A DNA stretch of 55,353 nucleotides from positions 1-55,353 of the forward strand of contig MWBE01000021.1 of the NCBI GenBank assembly GCA_002068915.1. Direction: 5' to 3'. The position numbers and the translations under genes were made by a program. Of the stretch, positions 7,708-16,491 are shown one piece after another; within the stretch, counting starts at the first letter, position 1, and the number at the start of each line of letters is the position of its first letter. The stretch comes from Parcubacteria group bacterium ADurb.Bin326 (GTDB lineage: Bacteria; Patescibacteriota; Patescibacteriia; 2-01-FULL-39-33). The notes beneath the pieces were generated by a model. The model searched no databases. It was given only the letters and a program-made list of their open reading frames with translations, and was not told the origin of the DNA.

Positions 7708-7933
7708 TTATTTGCCAATGCTGACGGGGAGACTTTGTCGCACAAATATTTTGCCAAAAGCAAAATATTTGTTTATCCCGCGCCAGCAAATAATGCTCCT
7801 ACGGTCGCATTATTTGGCGTCTCGACTGCAAATTTCAGCTTCCACTGAAATTTTTGTCTCACTGCTGGCGAGTTCGAGTCTCACTCACCATAACCATAAA
7901 TTTACTCTGCGGCAAAGCCGCATATTAAATTTA
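7708..7933. repeat. tRNA-Leu 3'-fragment duplicate plus dense hairpin cluster
   Basis: Positions 7719-7734 copy the 3' end of tRNA-Leu (7934-8015). Four inverted repeats follow. CAAATATTTTGC/GCAAAATATTTG is near 7745-7774. CGCC..AAATAATGC/GCATTATTT.GGCG, with a TCC-TAC-GGTC loop, is at 7779-7818. AAATTTCAG/CTGAAATTT is at about 7833-7856. ATAAATTTA/TAAATTTAT, with an inner TGCGGC/GCCGCA, is at about 7897-7934. Near 7865-7890 a T-arm-like piece ending in ACCA lies on the + strand, as if from another tRNA. No credible ORF is present. Confidence 0.6.
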
Positions 7934-8015
7934 TGCTGACGGGGAGACTCGAACTCCCAAGCCCGAAGGCACATGCACCTCAAGCATGCGCGTATACCAG
8001 TTCCGCCACGTCAGC
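7934..8015 (-). tRNA. tRNA-Leu(GAG)
   Basis: Class II tRNA of 82 nt: acceptor GCTGACG/CGTCAGC, anticodon stem CATGC/GCATG around TTGAGGT (anticodon GAG), a variable arm TGCCTTCGGGCTT, and T loop TTCGAGT. CCA is not encoded. Confidence 0.93.
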
Positions 8016-8053
8016 AAAAGGCCCGTTTCCAGGCCTTATTCCAATCCAAGAAA

Positions 8054-8416
8054 TTACTTGCCAGAAAGAATCTTCTCTGACAACTTCTTTGGATAATCCT
8101 TAAGATAATATAACTTGGAACGTCTGACTTTGGCTTCTTTTACTAAATCAATTTTAGCGATAGCTGGAGACCAGATAGGGAAAATCCTCTCAACTCCAAC
8201 TCCTCCGGAAGCAACTTTCCTGACGGTGATGGTAGCGCTTTTGCCGGCGCCGCCACGACGAGCCAAAACAATGCCTTCAAAAATTTGAATTCTTTGTTTT
8301 TCTTCGCCCTTGGTATTTTTTTCCTTGATGATTTGATGGACCTTAATGGTTACGCCCGGTTTTACTGAAGGCAGTACTTTCTCGTGCCAATCTTTTTTCA
8401 AGTTTTCGTTAGCCAT
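8054..8416 (-). CDS. rplS: 50S ribosomal protein L19
   Basis: 120 residues, normal length for L19, which sits at the subunit interface of the 50S particle. Family landmarks are [21 protein letters not shown], the [14 protein letters not shown] loop and the C-terminal [11 protein letters not shown]. In many bacteria rplS follows rpsP-rimM-trmD; here trmD and khpA lie 20 kb away, so that operon is broken up. tRNA-Leu lies directly downstream on the same strand. Confidence 0.97.
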   Translation of the reverse strand: MANENLKKDWHEKVLPSVKPGVTIKVHQIIKEKNTKGEEKQRIQIFEGIVLARRGGAGKSATITVRKVASGGVGVERIFPIWSPAIAKIDLVKEAKVRRSKLYYLKDYPKKLSEKILSGK

Positions 8417-8586
8417 ACTCTTTGATATTTTCTAAAAATTTACTCTAAAATAATAACCCATTTTCAGTGAAAAGTCAAATATCGGGCAAAAAACCGCTTT
8501 AGTCGGCAAAAAAAGCAGTTTTTTACCTAAAATAGGAAGATAATCAGCTTCATGTTATAATTAATAATTATCATAATATCTAACCC

Positions 8587-10104
8587 ATGCCGGCAAAAAC
8601 CTTCTCCGCGGCCCTAATCGGCCTTGATTCTGAAATCATTGAGATTGAAGCCGACCATTCGCCGCACGGCATGCCGGGAATGACTATCGTCGGACTTCCA
8701 GATAAGGCAGTCGATGAGAGTAAAAGCCGGGTTCGTAGCGCTATCAAGAATTCCAACTTGGACTTCCCTCGTGGCAACGTAATCATTAACATGGCTCCGG
8801 CCGACATCAAAAAAACCGGCACCCATTATGATTTGCCGATTGCCGTTGCTTGTCTGATTCAATCCAAACAACTGCCGGCAATTATCGATGACTGTTTATT
8901 TGTAGGAGAATTGGCTTTAGATGGATCGTTGCGTCCGGTGGCCGGCATTATTTCTTTTGCTATTGCTTGTCGTAAAAATAATATTAAGAAAATATTTCTT
9001 CCCTCGATTAACGCTAAGGAAGCATCGCTCATCCCCGACCTAGAAATATATCCTGCGGAAAATCTGAGCGATCTAATCAGTCACCTCAGAGGAAATAAAC
9101 TTATTACTTCCTACCAAAAAGAATCTGACGACATTATTGAAACAACTTTTTGCGGAATCGACATTTCTTACATCAGAGGACAAGACTGCGCCAAACGAGC
9201 TTTGGAAATCGCGGCCAGTGGCAATCACAATTTGCTTTTTTCTGGTCCGCCCGGATCGGGAAAAACCATGTTAGCAAAAACGGTCCCCTCGATTATGCCC
9301 CGTATGGAGCAGGAAGAAAGTTTGGAGGTTACAAAAATCTATTCGGCGGCCGGATTACTGGAAGCGGAACAGCCACTAATAACCTCTCGACCTTTCCGCG
9401 CCCCGCATCACAGCGCTTCTTCAATTTCTTTAGTCGGCGGCACGACCAACCTCAAGCCGGGAGAGATTTCTTTGGCGCATCGTGGCGTCTTATTTCTTGA
9501 TGAATTTCTAGAATTTCCCAAATCAGTGCTAGAAAACCTGAGGCAACCACTGGAAGACGGGATAATCACTGTTTCCAGGGCCTCTGGAACTGTGCGTTTT
9601 CCCGCCAAATTCTTGCTAGTTGCCGCTATGAACCCTTGCCCTTGCGGTTATCTCAATGACCCGGAAAAAGACTGTCTTTGTTCGCCCGCAGAGATACTAC
9701 GTTATCAAAAAAGAGCCTCGGGCCCCCTGCTTGATAGGATTGATTTACATCTGGAAGTGCCACGCATCAAATTTGAGGAGTTGGCTCAAACCGCTTCAGG
9801 AGAAACTTCAGCTGAAATCCGTCTTCGCGTCCAAAAAGCGCGTGACAGGCAACTGACTCGATTCGAAAAAGAATCCATTTTTTCTAACAGCGAAATGAAC
9901 TCAAGGCAAACGGAAATTTTTTGCGCTCTGGACCAGAATGGTAAAAATTTATTAAAACAAGCGGTGGAAAAAATGAGACTCTCTCCTCGCTCATACTTCC
10001 GAATACTAAAAGTGTCTCGCACCATCGCTGATTTGGATGAAAGTGAGACGATTGAATCGCGCCACTTGGCCGAAGCCCTGCAATATCGGATTAAAACTGA
10101 ATAA
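8587..10104 (+). CDS. comM: YifB/ComM-type AAA+ Mg-chelatase-like ATPase
   Basis: 505 residues. The N-terminal ChlI domain (GLDSEIIEIEADHSPHGMPG, VRSAIKNSNLDFPRG) is followed by an AAA+ module with Walker A GPPGSGKTMLAK, Walker B GVLFLDEFLEF and a C-terminal lid (LSPRSYFRILKVSRTIADL). A cysteine cluster MNPCPCGYLND, usual in this family, is present. ComM is a hexameric helicase that promotes branch migration during natural transformation, which fits the pilus ATPase at 30470. It starts about 170 bp from the divergent rplS. Confidence 0.93.
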   Translation: MPAKTFSAALIGLDSEIIEIEADHSPHGMPGMTIVGLPDKAVDESKSRVRSAIKNSNLDFPRGNVIINMAPADIKKTGTHYDLPIAVACLIQSKQLPAIIDDCLFVGELALDGSLRPVAGIISFAIACRKNNIKKIFLPSINAKEASLIPDLEIYPAENLSDLISHLRGNKLITSYQKESDDIIETTFCGIDISYIRGQDCAKRALEIAASGNHNLLFSGPPGSGKTMLAKTVPSIMPRMEQEESLEVTKIYSAAGLLEAEQPLITSRPFRAPHHSASSISLVGGTTNLKPGEISLAHRGVLFLDEFLEFPKSVLENLRQPLEDGIITVSRASGTVRFPAKFLLVAAMNPCPCGYLNDPEKDCLCSPAEILRYQKRASGPLLDRIDLHLEVPRIKFEELAQTASGETSAEIRLRVQKARDRQLTRFEKESIFSNSEMNSRQTEIFCALDQNGKNLLKQAVEKMRLSPRSYFRILKVSRTIADLDESETIESRHLAEALQYRIKTE

Positions 10105-10136
10105 AAAAAGAGTCGTAATCCGTTCGGACTTCGACT
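10103..10136 (-). terminator. terminator of the zinc-ribbon gene pair
   Basis: On the minus strand GAGTCGAAGTCC/GGATTACGACTC is followed by seven T residues. The stem starts about 23 nt after the stop of the gene at 10159. Confidence 0.75.
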
Positions 10137-10158
10137 CGTCGATGTCTGTGCCGCGCGC

Positions 10159-10359
10159 TCATGCCGCGGACTCCGCCTGTTTCTGGCGTAACGATTCCCT
10201 CATTACTTCCTGTATCATTCCAGACAAAAAGACTGGATCAATCTTTCTCCGGTCAAACAGCCTATCGCATGAGGGACAATCGAAAAAAATGCCGTCTCCG
10301 GTGATGAAAAACCTTTCACCGCAATGGCCGCATTTTACTACAACGTCAACCTTCGACAC
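10159..10359 (-). CDS. small zinc-ribbon protein, unknown function
   Basis: 66 residues. Two CxxC pairs (KCGHCGERFF and FDCPSCDRLFD) point to a zinc ribbon; the rest is a helical tail. I chose the GTG at 10359 because GAAAGGAG lies 7 nt upstream; it overlaps the end of the preceding gene by 14 nt, so translational coupling is likely. A longer frame runs upstream inside the neighbour. It may be a nucleic-acid binding or regulatory protein; no family is recognised. It shares a promoter with 10346-10555. Confidence 0.7.
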   Translation of the reverse strand: MSKVDVVVKCGHCGERFFITGDGIFFDCPSCDRLFDRRKIDPVFLSGMIQEVMRESLRQKQAESAA

Positions 10360-10555
10360 TGCCAATCTCCTTTCTTTTTTTTTGATTTTGGGGCTCTTCT
10401 TTGCTAAGCCCAAAGACCGAGGACATCTTTTGTCCACACGAAGGACAGGTTACCATTAAGGCTATCTTCCCATCCGAGCGACTAGAGGCCTCGACATGAT
10501 AGCTCATAAGATGAAAAACCCTGAAGCAACGAGGGTCATCGCATCTAACTTCCAT
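10346..10555 (-). CDS. small zinc-ribbon protein, unknown function
   Basis: 69 residues. Cysteines in VRCDDPRCFRVFH and TCPSCGQKMS suggest a zinc-binding fold. A strong Shine-Dalgarno site (AAAGGAGGAAG) and a promoter with 17-bp spacing (10615-10643) precede it. Its 3' end overlaps the start of the second zinc-ribbon gene, which makes a compact two-gene unit with its own terminator. The high-quality promoter and ribosome site are unlike the neighbouring core genes. Function unknown. Confidence 0.7.
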   Translation of the reverse strand: MEVRCDDPRCFRVFHLMSYHVEASSRSDGKIALMVTCPSCGQKMSSVFGLSKEEPQNQKKRKEIGSVEG

Positions 10556-10614
10556 ATTTCTTCCTCCTTTGCTGGTGGTTTATTCTGCGACAAGATTAAA
10601 AAGGACAACTAACT

Positions 10615-10643
10615 ATATTATAATAAAAATCAAATTTTGTCAA
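10615..10643 (-). promoter_or_regulatory. promoter of the zinc-ribbon pair
   Basis: On the minus strand TTGACA (10643-10638) and TAATAT (10620-10615) are 17 bp apart. The -35 box begins directly after the stop codon of the M23 gene. Confidence 0.75.
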
Positions 10644-11903
10644 CTATCTGATGTAATTAAGCGGATTGACGTGAGCCCCGCCAATTCTAACCTCAAAGTG
10701 AAGGTGGGGGCCGGTTGATCTGCCAGTTGATCCTTCGGCGCCAATGGATTCACCCTTGGCGACGTATTGCCCAACAACTACATCTATCCTGCTCATGTGA
10801 GCATACAAAGTGGAAATTCCATTGCCATGGTCAATAATAACATTGTACCCATAGCCAGTGCGTCCATATTGAACCCTGGTTACTCTTCCTGCGTCAGCTG
10901 CTCGCAACACGCTGCCGCTAGGACAAGCAATGTCGACTCCGGTATGAATCCAGCCCTTGTAGTATTGGGAAATTCTATAACAAGCGCTAGGCCAAGACAT
11001 TTTTCCTGTGCCGGAAACAACCACGGTGCTGCCACCCGAAGGCTTAGGTACAGTTTGCGCAACTGAAGTTCTGGGCTTGGCTGTTTCTATCAATCTTCCG
11101 CCAGGAATGACCAAGGTTTGGCCGATTGAAAGATTGTCGCCATCAACTATGTTGGAATCTCTAATAGTTGATTCAGAGACGGCATACTTCTGAGCAATCC
11201 TGCCAAGAGTATCGCCTCTTACCACTGTATGCACTACACCAGAAACTGAGGGCACTTTTAATTTCTGTCCCGGCTTTACCAAAGAAGTTGAAGATAATCC
11301 ATTGGCCCAAAGAATGGTATTAACTGAAACACCAAACCTGCCGGCGATTTTGGCAATCGTGTCACCTTCAACTACGACGTACTCCCTGATTCCTCCCGGG
11401 CCCTTGGTTGTTTCTCCTTCAGTATCAGCTATGTCCGGCTTGATTAAAGCCAAATCTCCTTGGGTCGTAATGTTGTCAGTAAAAACATTATCATCATCAG
11501 CGTTTTCCAGGGCAACAAAAAAACCTTCTTCCATAAATAAAGAAGGATCTTGATAATTGTGAATCTTAAAATCATCTTTGATTGCAGCTGAGTCTTCTAT
11601 TATTTCCGCATTACTAATGCCAGCCAACTGATACATCAGAGCTTTTTGTCCATAATCATCTTTGGTTTCATAGCCTAAGACATTGGAAAAAGTGACTCCG
11701 ATTCCAATTAAGGCAATGAGAAAATGTATTAAATAGCGATTGGTAAAAATCAAAATGAACCGATCTTTTTTCTCGCTGGAAGCTTTCTGAAATTTAGACT
11801 TGATGGCCAAGCTTTTTCCGTAAATCGGCAATATCGTCCAATGCAACAAAAAATTACCAAAAGGGGTTAATTTTTTTAAAATAAAACCACCCCAAATCGG
11901 CAA
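10644..11903 (-). CDS. LysM and M23 peptidase, cell-wall endopeptidase
   Basis: 419 residues. A basic N-terminus and a membrane helix (YLIHFLIALIGIGVTFSNVLG) are followed by two LysM repeats (VEGDTIAKIAGRFGVSVNTI; VRGDTLGRIAQKYAVSESTI). A C-terminal M23 domain carries the zinc ligands HTGVDIACP and GPHLHFEVRI. The family cleaves peptidoglycan cross-links or acts as a scaffold in wall remodelling outside the membrane. The first codon is a TTG at 11903 with no clear Shine-Dalgarno site, so the start is uncertain. A possible promoter and an attenuator-like hairpin lie upstream. Confidence 0.88.
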   Translation of the reverse strand: MPIWGGFILKKLTPFGNFLLHWTILPIYGKSLAIKSKFQKASSEKKDRFILIFTNRYLIHFLIALIGIGVTFSNVLGYETKDDYGQKALMYQLAGISNAEIIEDSAAIKDDFKIHNYQDPSLFMEEGFFVALENADDDNVFTDNITTQGDLALIKPDIADTEGETTKGPGGIREYVVVEGDTIAKIAGRFGVSVNTILWANGLSSTSLVKPGQKLKVPSVSGVVHTVVRGDTLGRIAQKYAVSESTIRDSNIVDGDNLSIGQTLVIPGGRLIETAKPRTSVAQTVPKPSGGSTVVVSGTGKMSWPSACYRISQYYKGWIHTGVDIACPSGSVLRAADAGRVTRVQYGRTGYGYNVIIDHGNGISTLYAHMSRIDVVVGQYVAKGESIGAEGSTGRSTGPHLHFEVRIGGAHVNPLNYIR

Positions 11904-11934
11904 AAAATGGCCAAAAGCTAATAAGCCTTTTAAT

Positions 11935-11962
11935 AAAAAAGCTAATAACCTGGTTATTAGTT
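11935..11962 (-). terminator. terminator-like hairpin in the leader of the M23 gene
   Basis: CTAATAACC/GGTTATTAG (11941-11959) is followed on the minus strand by CTTTTTTATT. It lies between the predicted promoter and the start codon, so it could attenuate transcription. Evidence is structural only. Confidence 0.4.
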
Positions 11963-12007
11963 TTTCCCAGTTTTTCTTGATATGCTTGCTCTATTAATAG
12001 CTAGTTT

Positions 12008-12036
12008 ATAATACAATAATCCGACCCTTTTTGCAA
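12008..12036 (-). promoter_or_regulatory. possible promoter of the M23 gene
   Basis: TTGCAA (12036-12031) and TATTAT (12013-12008) are 17 bp apart on the minus strand. Confidence 0.5.
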
Positions 12037-12048
12037 TCTTGCCATCCC

Positions 12049-12077
12049 TTGACAAAATCACTGGCGTTTCCTAAAAT
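12049..12077 (+). promoter_or_regulatory. sigma70-type promoter of groES-groEL
   Basis: TTGACA at 12049-12054 and TAAAAT at 12072-12077, spacing 17 bp, directly upstream of the CIRCE operator. Confidence 0.85.
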
Positions 12078-12092
12078 GACATCAGAAATCAT

Positions 12093-12119
12093 TTAGCACT
12101 CTCTCTTTCTGAGTGCTAA
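12093..12119 (+). promoter_or_regulatory. CIRCE operator (HrcA binding site)
   Basis: Perfect TTAGCACTC-N9-GAGTGCTAA inverted repeat, the canonical HrcA operator, about 35 nt before groES. It predicts heat-inducible control by HrcA; hrcA itself is not in this window. Confidence 0.95.
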
Positions 12120-12153
12120 ATGGCAAAAAATAATTAATAAATTAGGGATAATT

Positions 12154-12429
12154 ATGAACATCAAACCAGTCGGTGATCGCTTGCTCGTCAAGGCGGTCAA
12201 AGAAGAAGAAACCACCAAATCCGGAATCGTTTTGCCGGAAAGCGTGAGTAAAGAAAAAAGAACCGAGGGCGAAATTATCGCTATCGGATCAGGAGAAAAG
12301 GTCTCGCAATTAGGCCTTAAAGTCGGCCAAAAAGTGCTCTACTCCAAATATGGGGGCGATGAAATTAAAATCGGCGAAGAAGAACACAAAATCATCGGCC
12401 ATGAAGATGTGCTAGCAATAATCGAATAA
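12154..12429 (+). CDS. groES: co-chaperonin GroES
   Basis: 91 residues, slightly short but with the family core: start MNIKPVGDRLLVKAV, the mobile loop TTKSGIVLPESV, and the dome/base segments KVLYSKYGGDEIKIG and HEDVLAIIE. GroES caps the GroEL cage in the cytoplasm. It is first in the groES-groEL operon, 22 nt before groEL, under a CIRCE operator and a near-consensus promoter. Confidence 0.97.
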   Translation: MNIKPVGDRLLVKAVKEEETTKSGIVLPESVSKEKRTEGEIIAIGSGEKVSQLGLKVGQKVLYSKYGGDEIKIGEEEHKIIGHEDVLAIIE

Positions 12430-12436
12430 CTAATAA

Positions 12437-14095
<1,659 letters not shown>

Positions 14096-14112
14096 TTTAA
14101 ACAGATTATTAC

Positions 14113-14142
14113 AAAAAAACTCGCAATAATGCGGGTTTTTTT
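14113..14142 (+). terminator. terminator of groEL
   Basis: CTCGCA/TGCGGG stem flanked by seven A and seven T residues. A closely similar hairpin in inverse orientation closes the other side of the integron-like island at 17117-17145. Confidence 0.85.
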
Positions 14143-14171
14143 GTTTGTCTAATTTTATAAGTAACGCCAAC

Positions 14172-14342
14172 TTAATTTTTACCGCAAAAAATTTTAATAC
14201 TCCGATTTGCTTGCTCATCGAGAAGGCTGATGATATAATACAGGTAACTTTTGATTATTTTTTGACTAAAATTGCGTAATTTCATTTCCTGACGCAATCT
14301 TATAAGCGGATCTTGACTGGGAAACTGTTGCTTTATATCCAT
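14172..14342 (-). pseudogene. N-terminal fragment of a tyrosine recombinase (integron-integrase-like position)
   Basis: 56 codons from the ATG at 14342, with GAGGGG just upstream. The segment LIRLRQEMKLRNFSQKIIKSYLYYI matches in style the SAM-like core-binding domain at the start of XerC/XerD and IntI recombinases. After about 40 residues the likeness stops, the frame ends at 14172, and the catalytic domain (R..H..R..Y) is absent. It lies divergently and directly upstream of the cassette array, exactly where intI sits in an integron. Whether it was IntI or Xer cannot be told from this fragment. Confidence 0.6.
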
Positions 14343-14431
14343 ACCCCTCTTATGAATTAAAGTTAATGACTTTATTTTAGTTGTTTTTAGATAAATAATC
14401 AATGAGTTGGTTTATACGTAGTTGTACGAAA

Positions 14432-14916
14432 TATGATTTTATCTCTTTAAAGAAATTCAAATTTAACTATGGAACAAGAAATTTTACAAAAAATCATGAA
14501 AGGGAAAAATATTCTTCTTGTTGGAAAAACCGATAGCGGAAAGAGTTATTTTATCAAAAATCAAATTATTCCATTGTTTAGACAAAAAAACATCAATGTT
14601 TGTTATTTTGAAGAGTGTGCAGATTTAGAAATAAATGAACAATGTGATGTATATATTATAGATGAAGTAGAAATACTTTTTGATAAAGAGTTTTTAGAGA
14701 GTCTACACCCCGACGAAAAGCCTTATTATACTAATAATTATCTTGAAACAGTTAAAGTATGGCAAAATAAATTATCAAAAATTACAAAACCAATAATTTG
14801 TATTGTTACGAGAAATAACAAAGAAGAGATAGATTATATTTATAACAATTATAAGTCATTAGAATGGAATAATTTACCAGTTGAAATAGTTAAATTTGAA
14901 AAGAGATAAAATCATA
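14432..14916. repeat. inverted-repeat arms bracketing cassette 1
   Basis: 17 nt at 14432-14448 are perfectly complementary to 14900-14916, enclosing the P-loop gene whose stop codon lies in the right arm. The cassette edge GTTGTAC (14421-14427) likewise pairs with the R'' box GCACAAC (14934-14940), apart from one mismatch. Confidence 0.8.
14469..14909 (+). CDS. small P-loop NTPase, cassette gene 1
   Basis: 146 residues. Walker A is ILLVGKTDSGKSYF (near 15-28) and Walker B CDVYIIDEVEILF (near 59-71); a later strand IICIVTRNN may be a sensor-like segment. This looks like a minimal single-domain AAA/STAND-like ATPase; the partner and substrate are unknown. Such P-loop proteins are frequent in phage-defence cassettes, but nothing here proves that role. 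The base composition is more AT-rich than the flanking groEL. The ORF fills cassette 1 and ends within the right inverted-repeat arm. Confidence 0.8.
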   Translation: MEQEILQKIMKGKNILLVGKTDSGKSYFIKNQIIPLFRQKNINVCYFEECADLEINEQCDVYIIDEVEILFDKEFLESLHPDEKPYYTNNYLETVKVWQNKLSKITKPIICIVTRNNKEEIDYIYNNYKSLEWNNLPVEIVKFEKR

Positions 14917-14933
14917 CTCAAGCCCTTCGGGTC

Positions 14934-15034
14934 GCACAACAACTGATATCTGCAAGGGCTAAAGCCACATTTTGCCACACTAAATTGAATTTTAAAGGAA
15001 GTGGCAAAACGTCAGATATCAGCGAACGTTGTGC
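14934..15034 (+). repeat. attC-like site 1
   Basis: R'' GCACAAC (14934-14940) is fully complementary to R' GTTGTGC (15028-15034). L'' CTGATATCTG (14943-14952) is fully complementary to L' CAGATATCAG (15013-15022). Spacers are AA and CGAAC. The variable middle folds further through TTTTGCCAC/GTGGCAAAA (14970-14978/15001-15009). Length 101 nt, within the usual attC range. Confidence 0.8.
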
Positions 15035-15124
15035 GAAATAAATTTTTTATCTCGGTGGCAAATCAAAGTTCGGCGCATCAAACAACGAAGAAATTTTGAT
15101 TTTTATTTTATAGTGAGGGGTTTA

Positions 15125-15751
15125 ATGTTGTTTTTAATTTTTATGAATATGGAGTTAAATAAGATAGAAGAGTATCTGAAAGAAAAAATATTGCCTGATT
15201 TAGAAAAAAGTCGTGGCGGTTTTGATAAGGTACACACGCTGGAGGTGATTAGTTGGATTAAACAGATTATAGATCATAATCCCCAGTTTAATCTCGATAG
15301 AAATATTTTGGTAATCGCAGCTTATGCCCACGATTGGGGTTATTCTGACATATTCAAAGAGAGCCAAGTTATGAATTTTGAAATTGTAGAAAATGCCAAA
15401 CAATTGCATATGGAATTGGGTGCGAAGAAAATAGCAGCTTTATTGCAAGACGATTTCTTTTCGTTTTTGACTGATTCGCAAAAAAATCGCTGCATTCACC
15501 TTGTGGCAGTTCATGATAAAAAGTTTGAAATTAAAGATACTGACGAGTTAGTTTTAATGGAGGCCGATATGTTAAGCGCTTTACAGGTTAGCGCTGGTAA
15601 ACCAGCATATGATGCCGTGTCAAATAAAAAATTCATGAAGGCAATGCTCGAGACAAGAATTCCTAAGTTTATTACTGAATTCGGCAAAACTGAGGCAAAG
15701 AGGTTGATTCAACAGAGAGAAGATTACTTTCGACAAAAAGACGGTAACTAA
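15125..15751 (+). CDS. HD-domain phosphohydrolase, cassette gene 2
   Basis: 208 residues from the ATG at 15125, chosen because GTGAGG lies about 6 nt upstream; Mets at 15143 and 15149 are alternatives. The HD signature reads HTLEVISWIKQI then VIAAYAHDWGYSD, followed by a helix with HMELGAKKIAALL and the downstream acid LMEADMLSAL. HD proteins of this size hydrolyse nucleotides or phosphomonoesters; the substrate is unknown. It is the sole gene of cassette 2. A 17-bp AT-rich hairpin follows its stop codon. An internal +1 stretch of the 5' leader has no coding sense. Confidence 0.82.
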   Translation: MLFLIFMNMELNKIEEYLKEKILPDLEKSRGGFDKVHTLEVISWIKQIIDHNPQFNLDRNILVIAAYAHDWGYSDIFKESQVMNFEIVENAKQLHMELGAKKIAALLQDDFFSFLTDSQKNRCIHLVAVHDKKFEIKDTDELVLMEADMLSALQVSAGKPAYDAVSNKKFMKAMLETRIPKFITEFGKTEAKRLIQQREDYFRQKDGN

Positions 15752-15756
15752 GGGGA

Positions 15757-15806
15757 GTTTTTAAAAAATGGAATTCACCCCTGCCACTCTTCCATTTTTT
15801 AAAAAC
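15757..15806 (+). repeat. long AT-rich hairpin after cassette gene 2
   Basis: GTTTTTAAAAAATGGAA and its exact complement enclose about 16 nt. It may serve as a terminator or mRNA stabiliser. A related AAAAAATG.AATTCA inverted repeat recurs inside attC site 2. Confidence 0.6.
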
Positions 15807-15875
15807 AAAAAATCAAATTTTCTATTATTAGCATAAAGATTAGCTCAATAAACAACGAGATAAAAAATTTACATC

Positions 15876-16025
15876 GCACAACACCGAATATGAGGAAAAA
15901 ATGAAATTCACATTTATATGATTCTGGACTTGAATTTCATTTTTTACCCAAATTTTTGCCCTTTTCTTCTTTTTAAATATAATAAGGAGGCGGGCAAAAA
16001 CTTCTCATATTCAGAAACGTTATGC
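15876..16025 (+). repeat. attC-like site 2
   Basis: R'' GCACAAC (15876-15882), L'' GAATATGAG (15886-15894), L' CTCATATTC (16004-16012), R' GTTATGC (16019-16025). R''/R' pair except for one position, because the TTATGC half belongs to the next cassette. The middle folds via AAAAAATGAAATTCA/TGAATTTCATTTTTT and TTTTTGCCC/GGGCAAAAA. Length 150 nt. Confidence 0.75.
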
Positions 16026-16198
16026 CGAAATCTCTCCCTCCGGTCGTTCCTTTTCGGCATAATGGCTTCGGAAATAATTCCGGTTACGCTCGCCTCTCCC
16101 TCCGGTCGAGACATCGCATAACACGGAATACACAAAATTGCCTCTCGATATTTTACTAACGTAAAATCTCTTCGGCAACTTCGTTTATTCCGAAGCCA
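16020..16198 (+). other. ORF-less mini-cassette with nested inverted repeats
   Basis: Between the cut points of attC 2 and attC 3 there are only about 179 nt and no ORF with a ribosome site. TTATGCCGAA (16020-16029) pairs with TTCGGCATAA (16053-16062). A 13-bp arm (16061-16073) pairs with 16188-16200. Two hairpin-loop motifs TCC-CTCC-GGTC lie at 16033-16044 and 16096-16107. Confidence 0.55.
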
Positions 16199-16204
16199 TT
16201 AGGT
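16116..16204 (+). repeat. attC-like site 3
   Basis: R'' GCATAAC (16116-16122), L'' CGGAATA (16124-16130), L' TATTCCG (16186-16192) and an R'-like ATTAGGT (16198-16204), in which the conserved G at the cut point is A. ATTTTAC/GTAAAAT and TTGCC/GGCAA fold the middle. The R'' box exactly complements the TTATGC that opens this cassette at 16020. Confidence 0.65.
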
Positions 16205-16474
16205 GTAATAAAAATAAATTTTATTGTTTTATAAAAATATGAATAACGAGGAAAACGAAAAGAATATCTTTATTCCAGCCTATATTGCTCAAATATCGGA
16301 AGCTATCAGAGAATTTAATAAGACGATGGAAAAATCATCAATAGCGGCGGAAAGATTATCTCAATCAATTATCTATCTTACGCTTGCTGGCACAATAGTA
16401 TCTGTTTTGACTCTTATATGGAGTTTGGTAAAATTTTTTATAAAACAATAAAACTTATTTTGACATCACATAAC
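16198..16474. repeat. inverted-repeat arms bracketing cassette 4
   Basis: 27 nt at 16211-16237 and 16435-16461 are inverted complements with one mismatch, and the weaker pairing continues out to the R boxes (16198 and 16474). The start codon follows the left arm by one base and the stop codon lies in the right arm. Confidence 0.8.
16239..16451 (+). CDS. small single-pass membrane protein, cassette gene 4
   Basis: 70 residues from the ATG at 16239. A charged N-terminus (MNNEENEKNIFIP) and a helix with heptad-like spacing (AIREFNKTMEKSSIAAERLS) lead to one membrane segment (IIYLTLAGTIVSVLTLIWSLV) and a short basic tail. No ribosome binding site is visible; translation may depend on the leader structure formed by the inverted repeat. 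It could be an effector or anchor protein, but I recognise no family. Confidence 0.65.
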   Translation: MNNEENEKNIFIPAYIAQISEAIREFNKTMEKSSIAAERLSQSIIYLTLAGTIVSVLTLIWSLVKFFIKQ

Positions 16475-16491
16475 AACGAATATGCGGTTAC

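Larger units (their letters stand above)
15028..15882. repeat. inverted-repeat arms bracketing cassette 2
   Basis: 27 nt at 15028-15054 and 15856-15882 are inverted complements with 25 of 27 matching. They include the R boxes at the edges (GTTGTGCGA and TCGCACAAC) and continue inward through TAAATTTTTTATCTCG. Confidence 0.85.

Noticed and set aside
7468-7800. tmRNA gene suggested by the isolated T arm and acceptor end
   Set aside because: No matching 5' tRNA-like half or tag reading frame is present upstream; the piece matches tRNA-Val.
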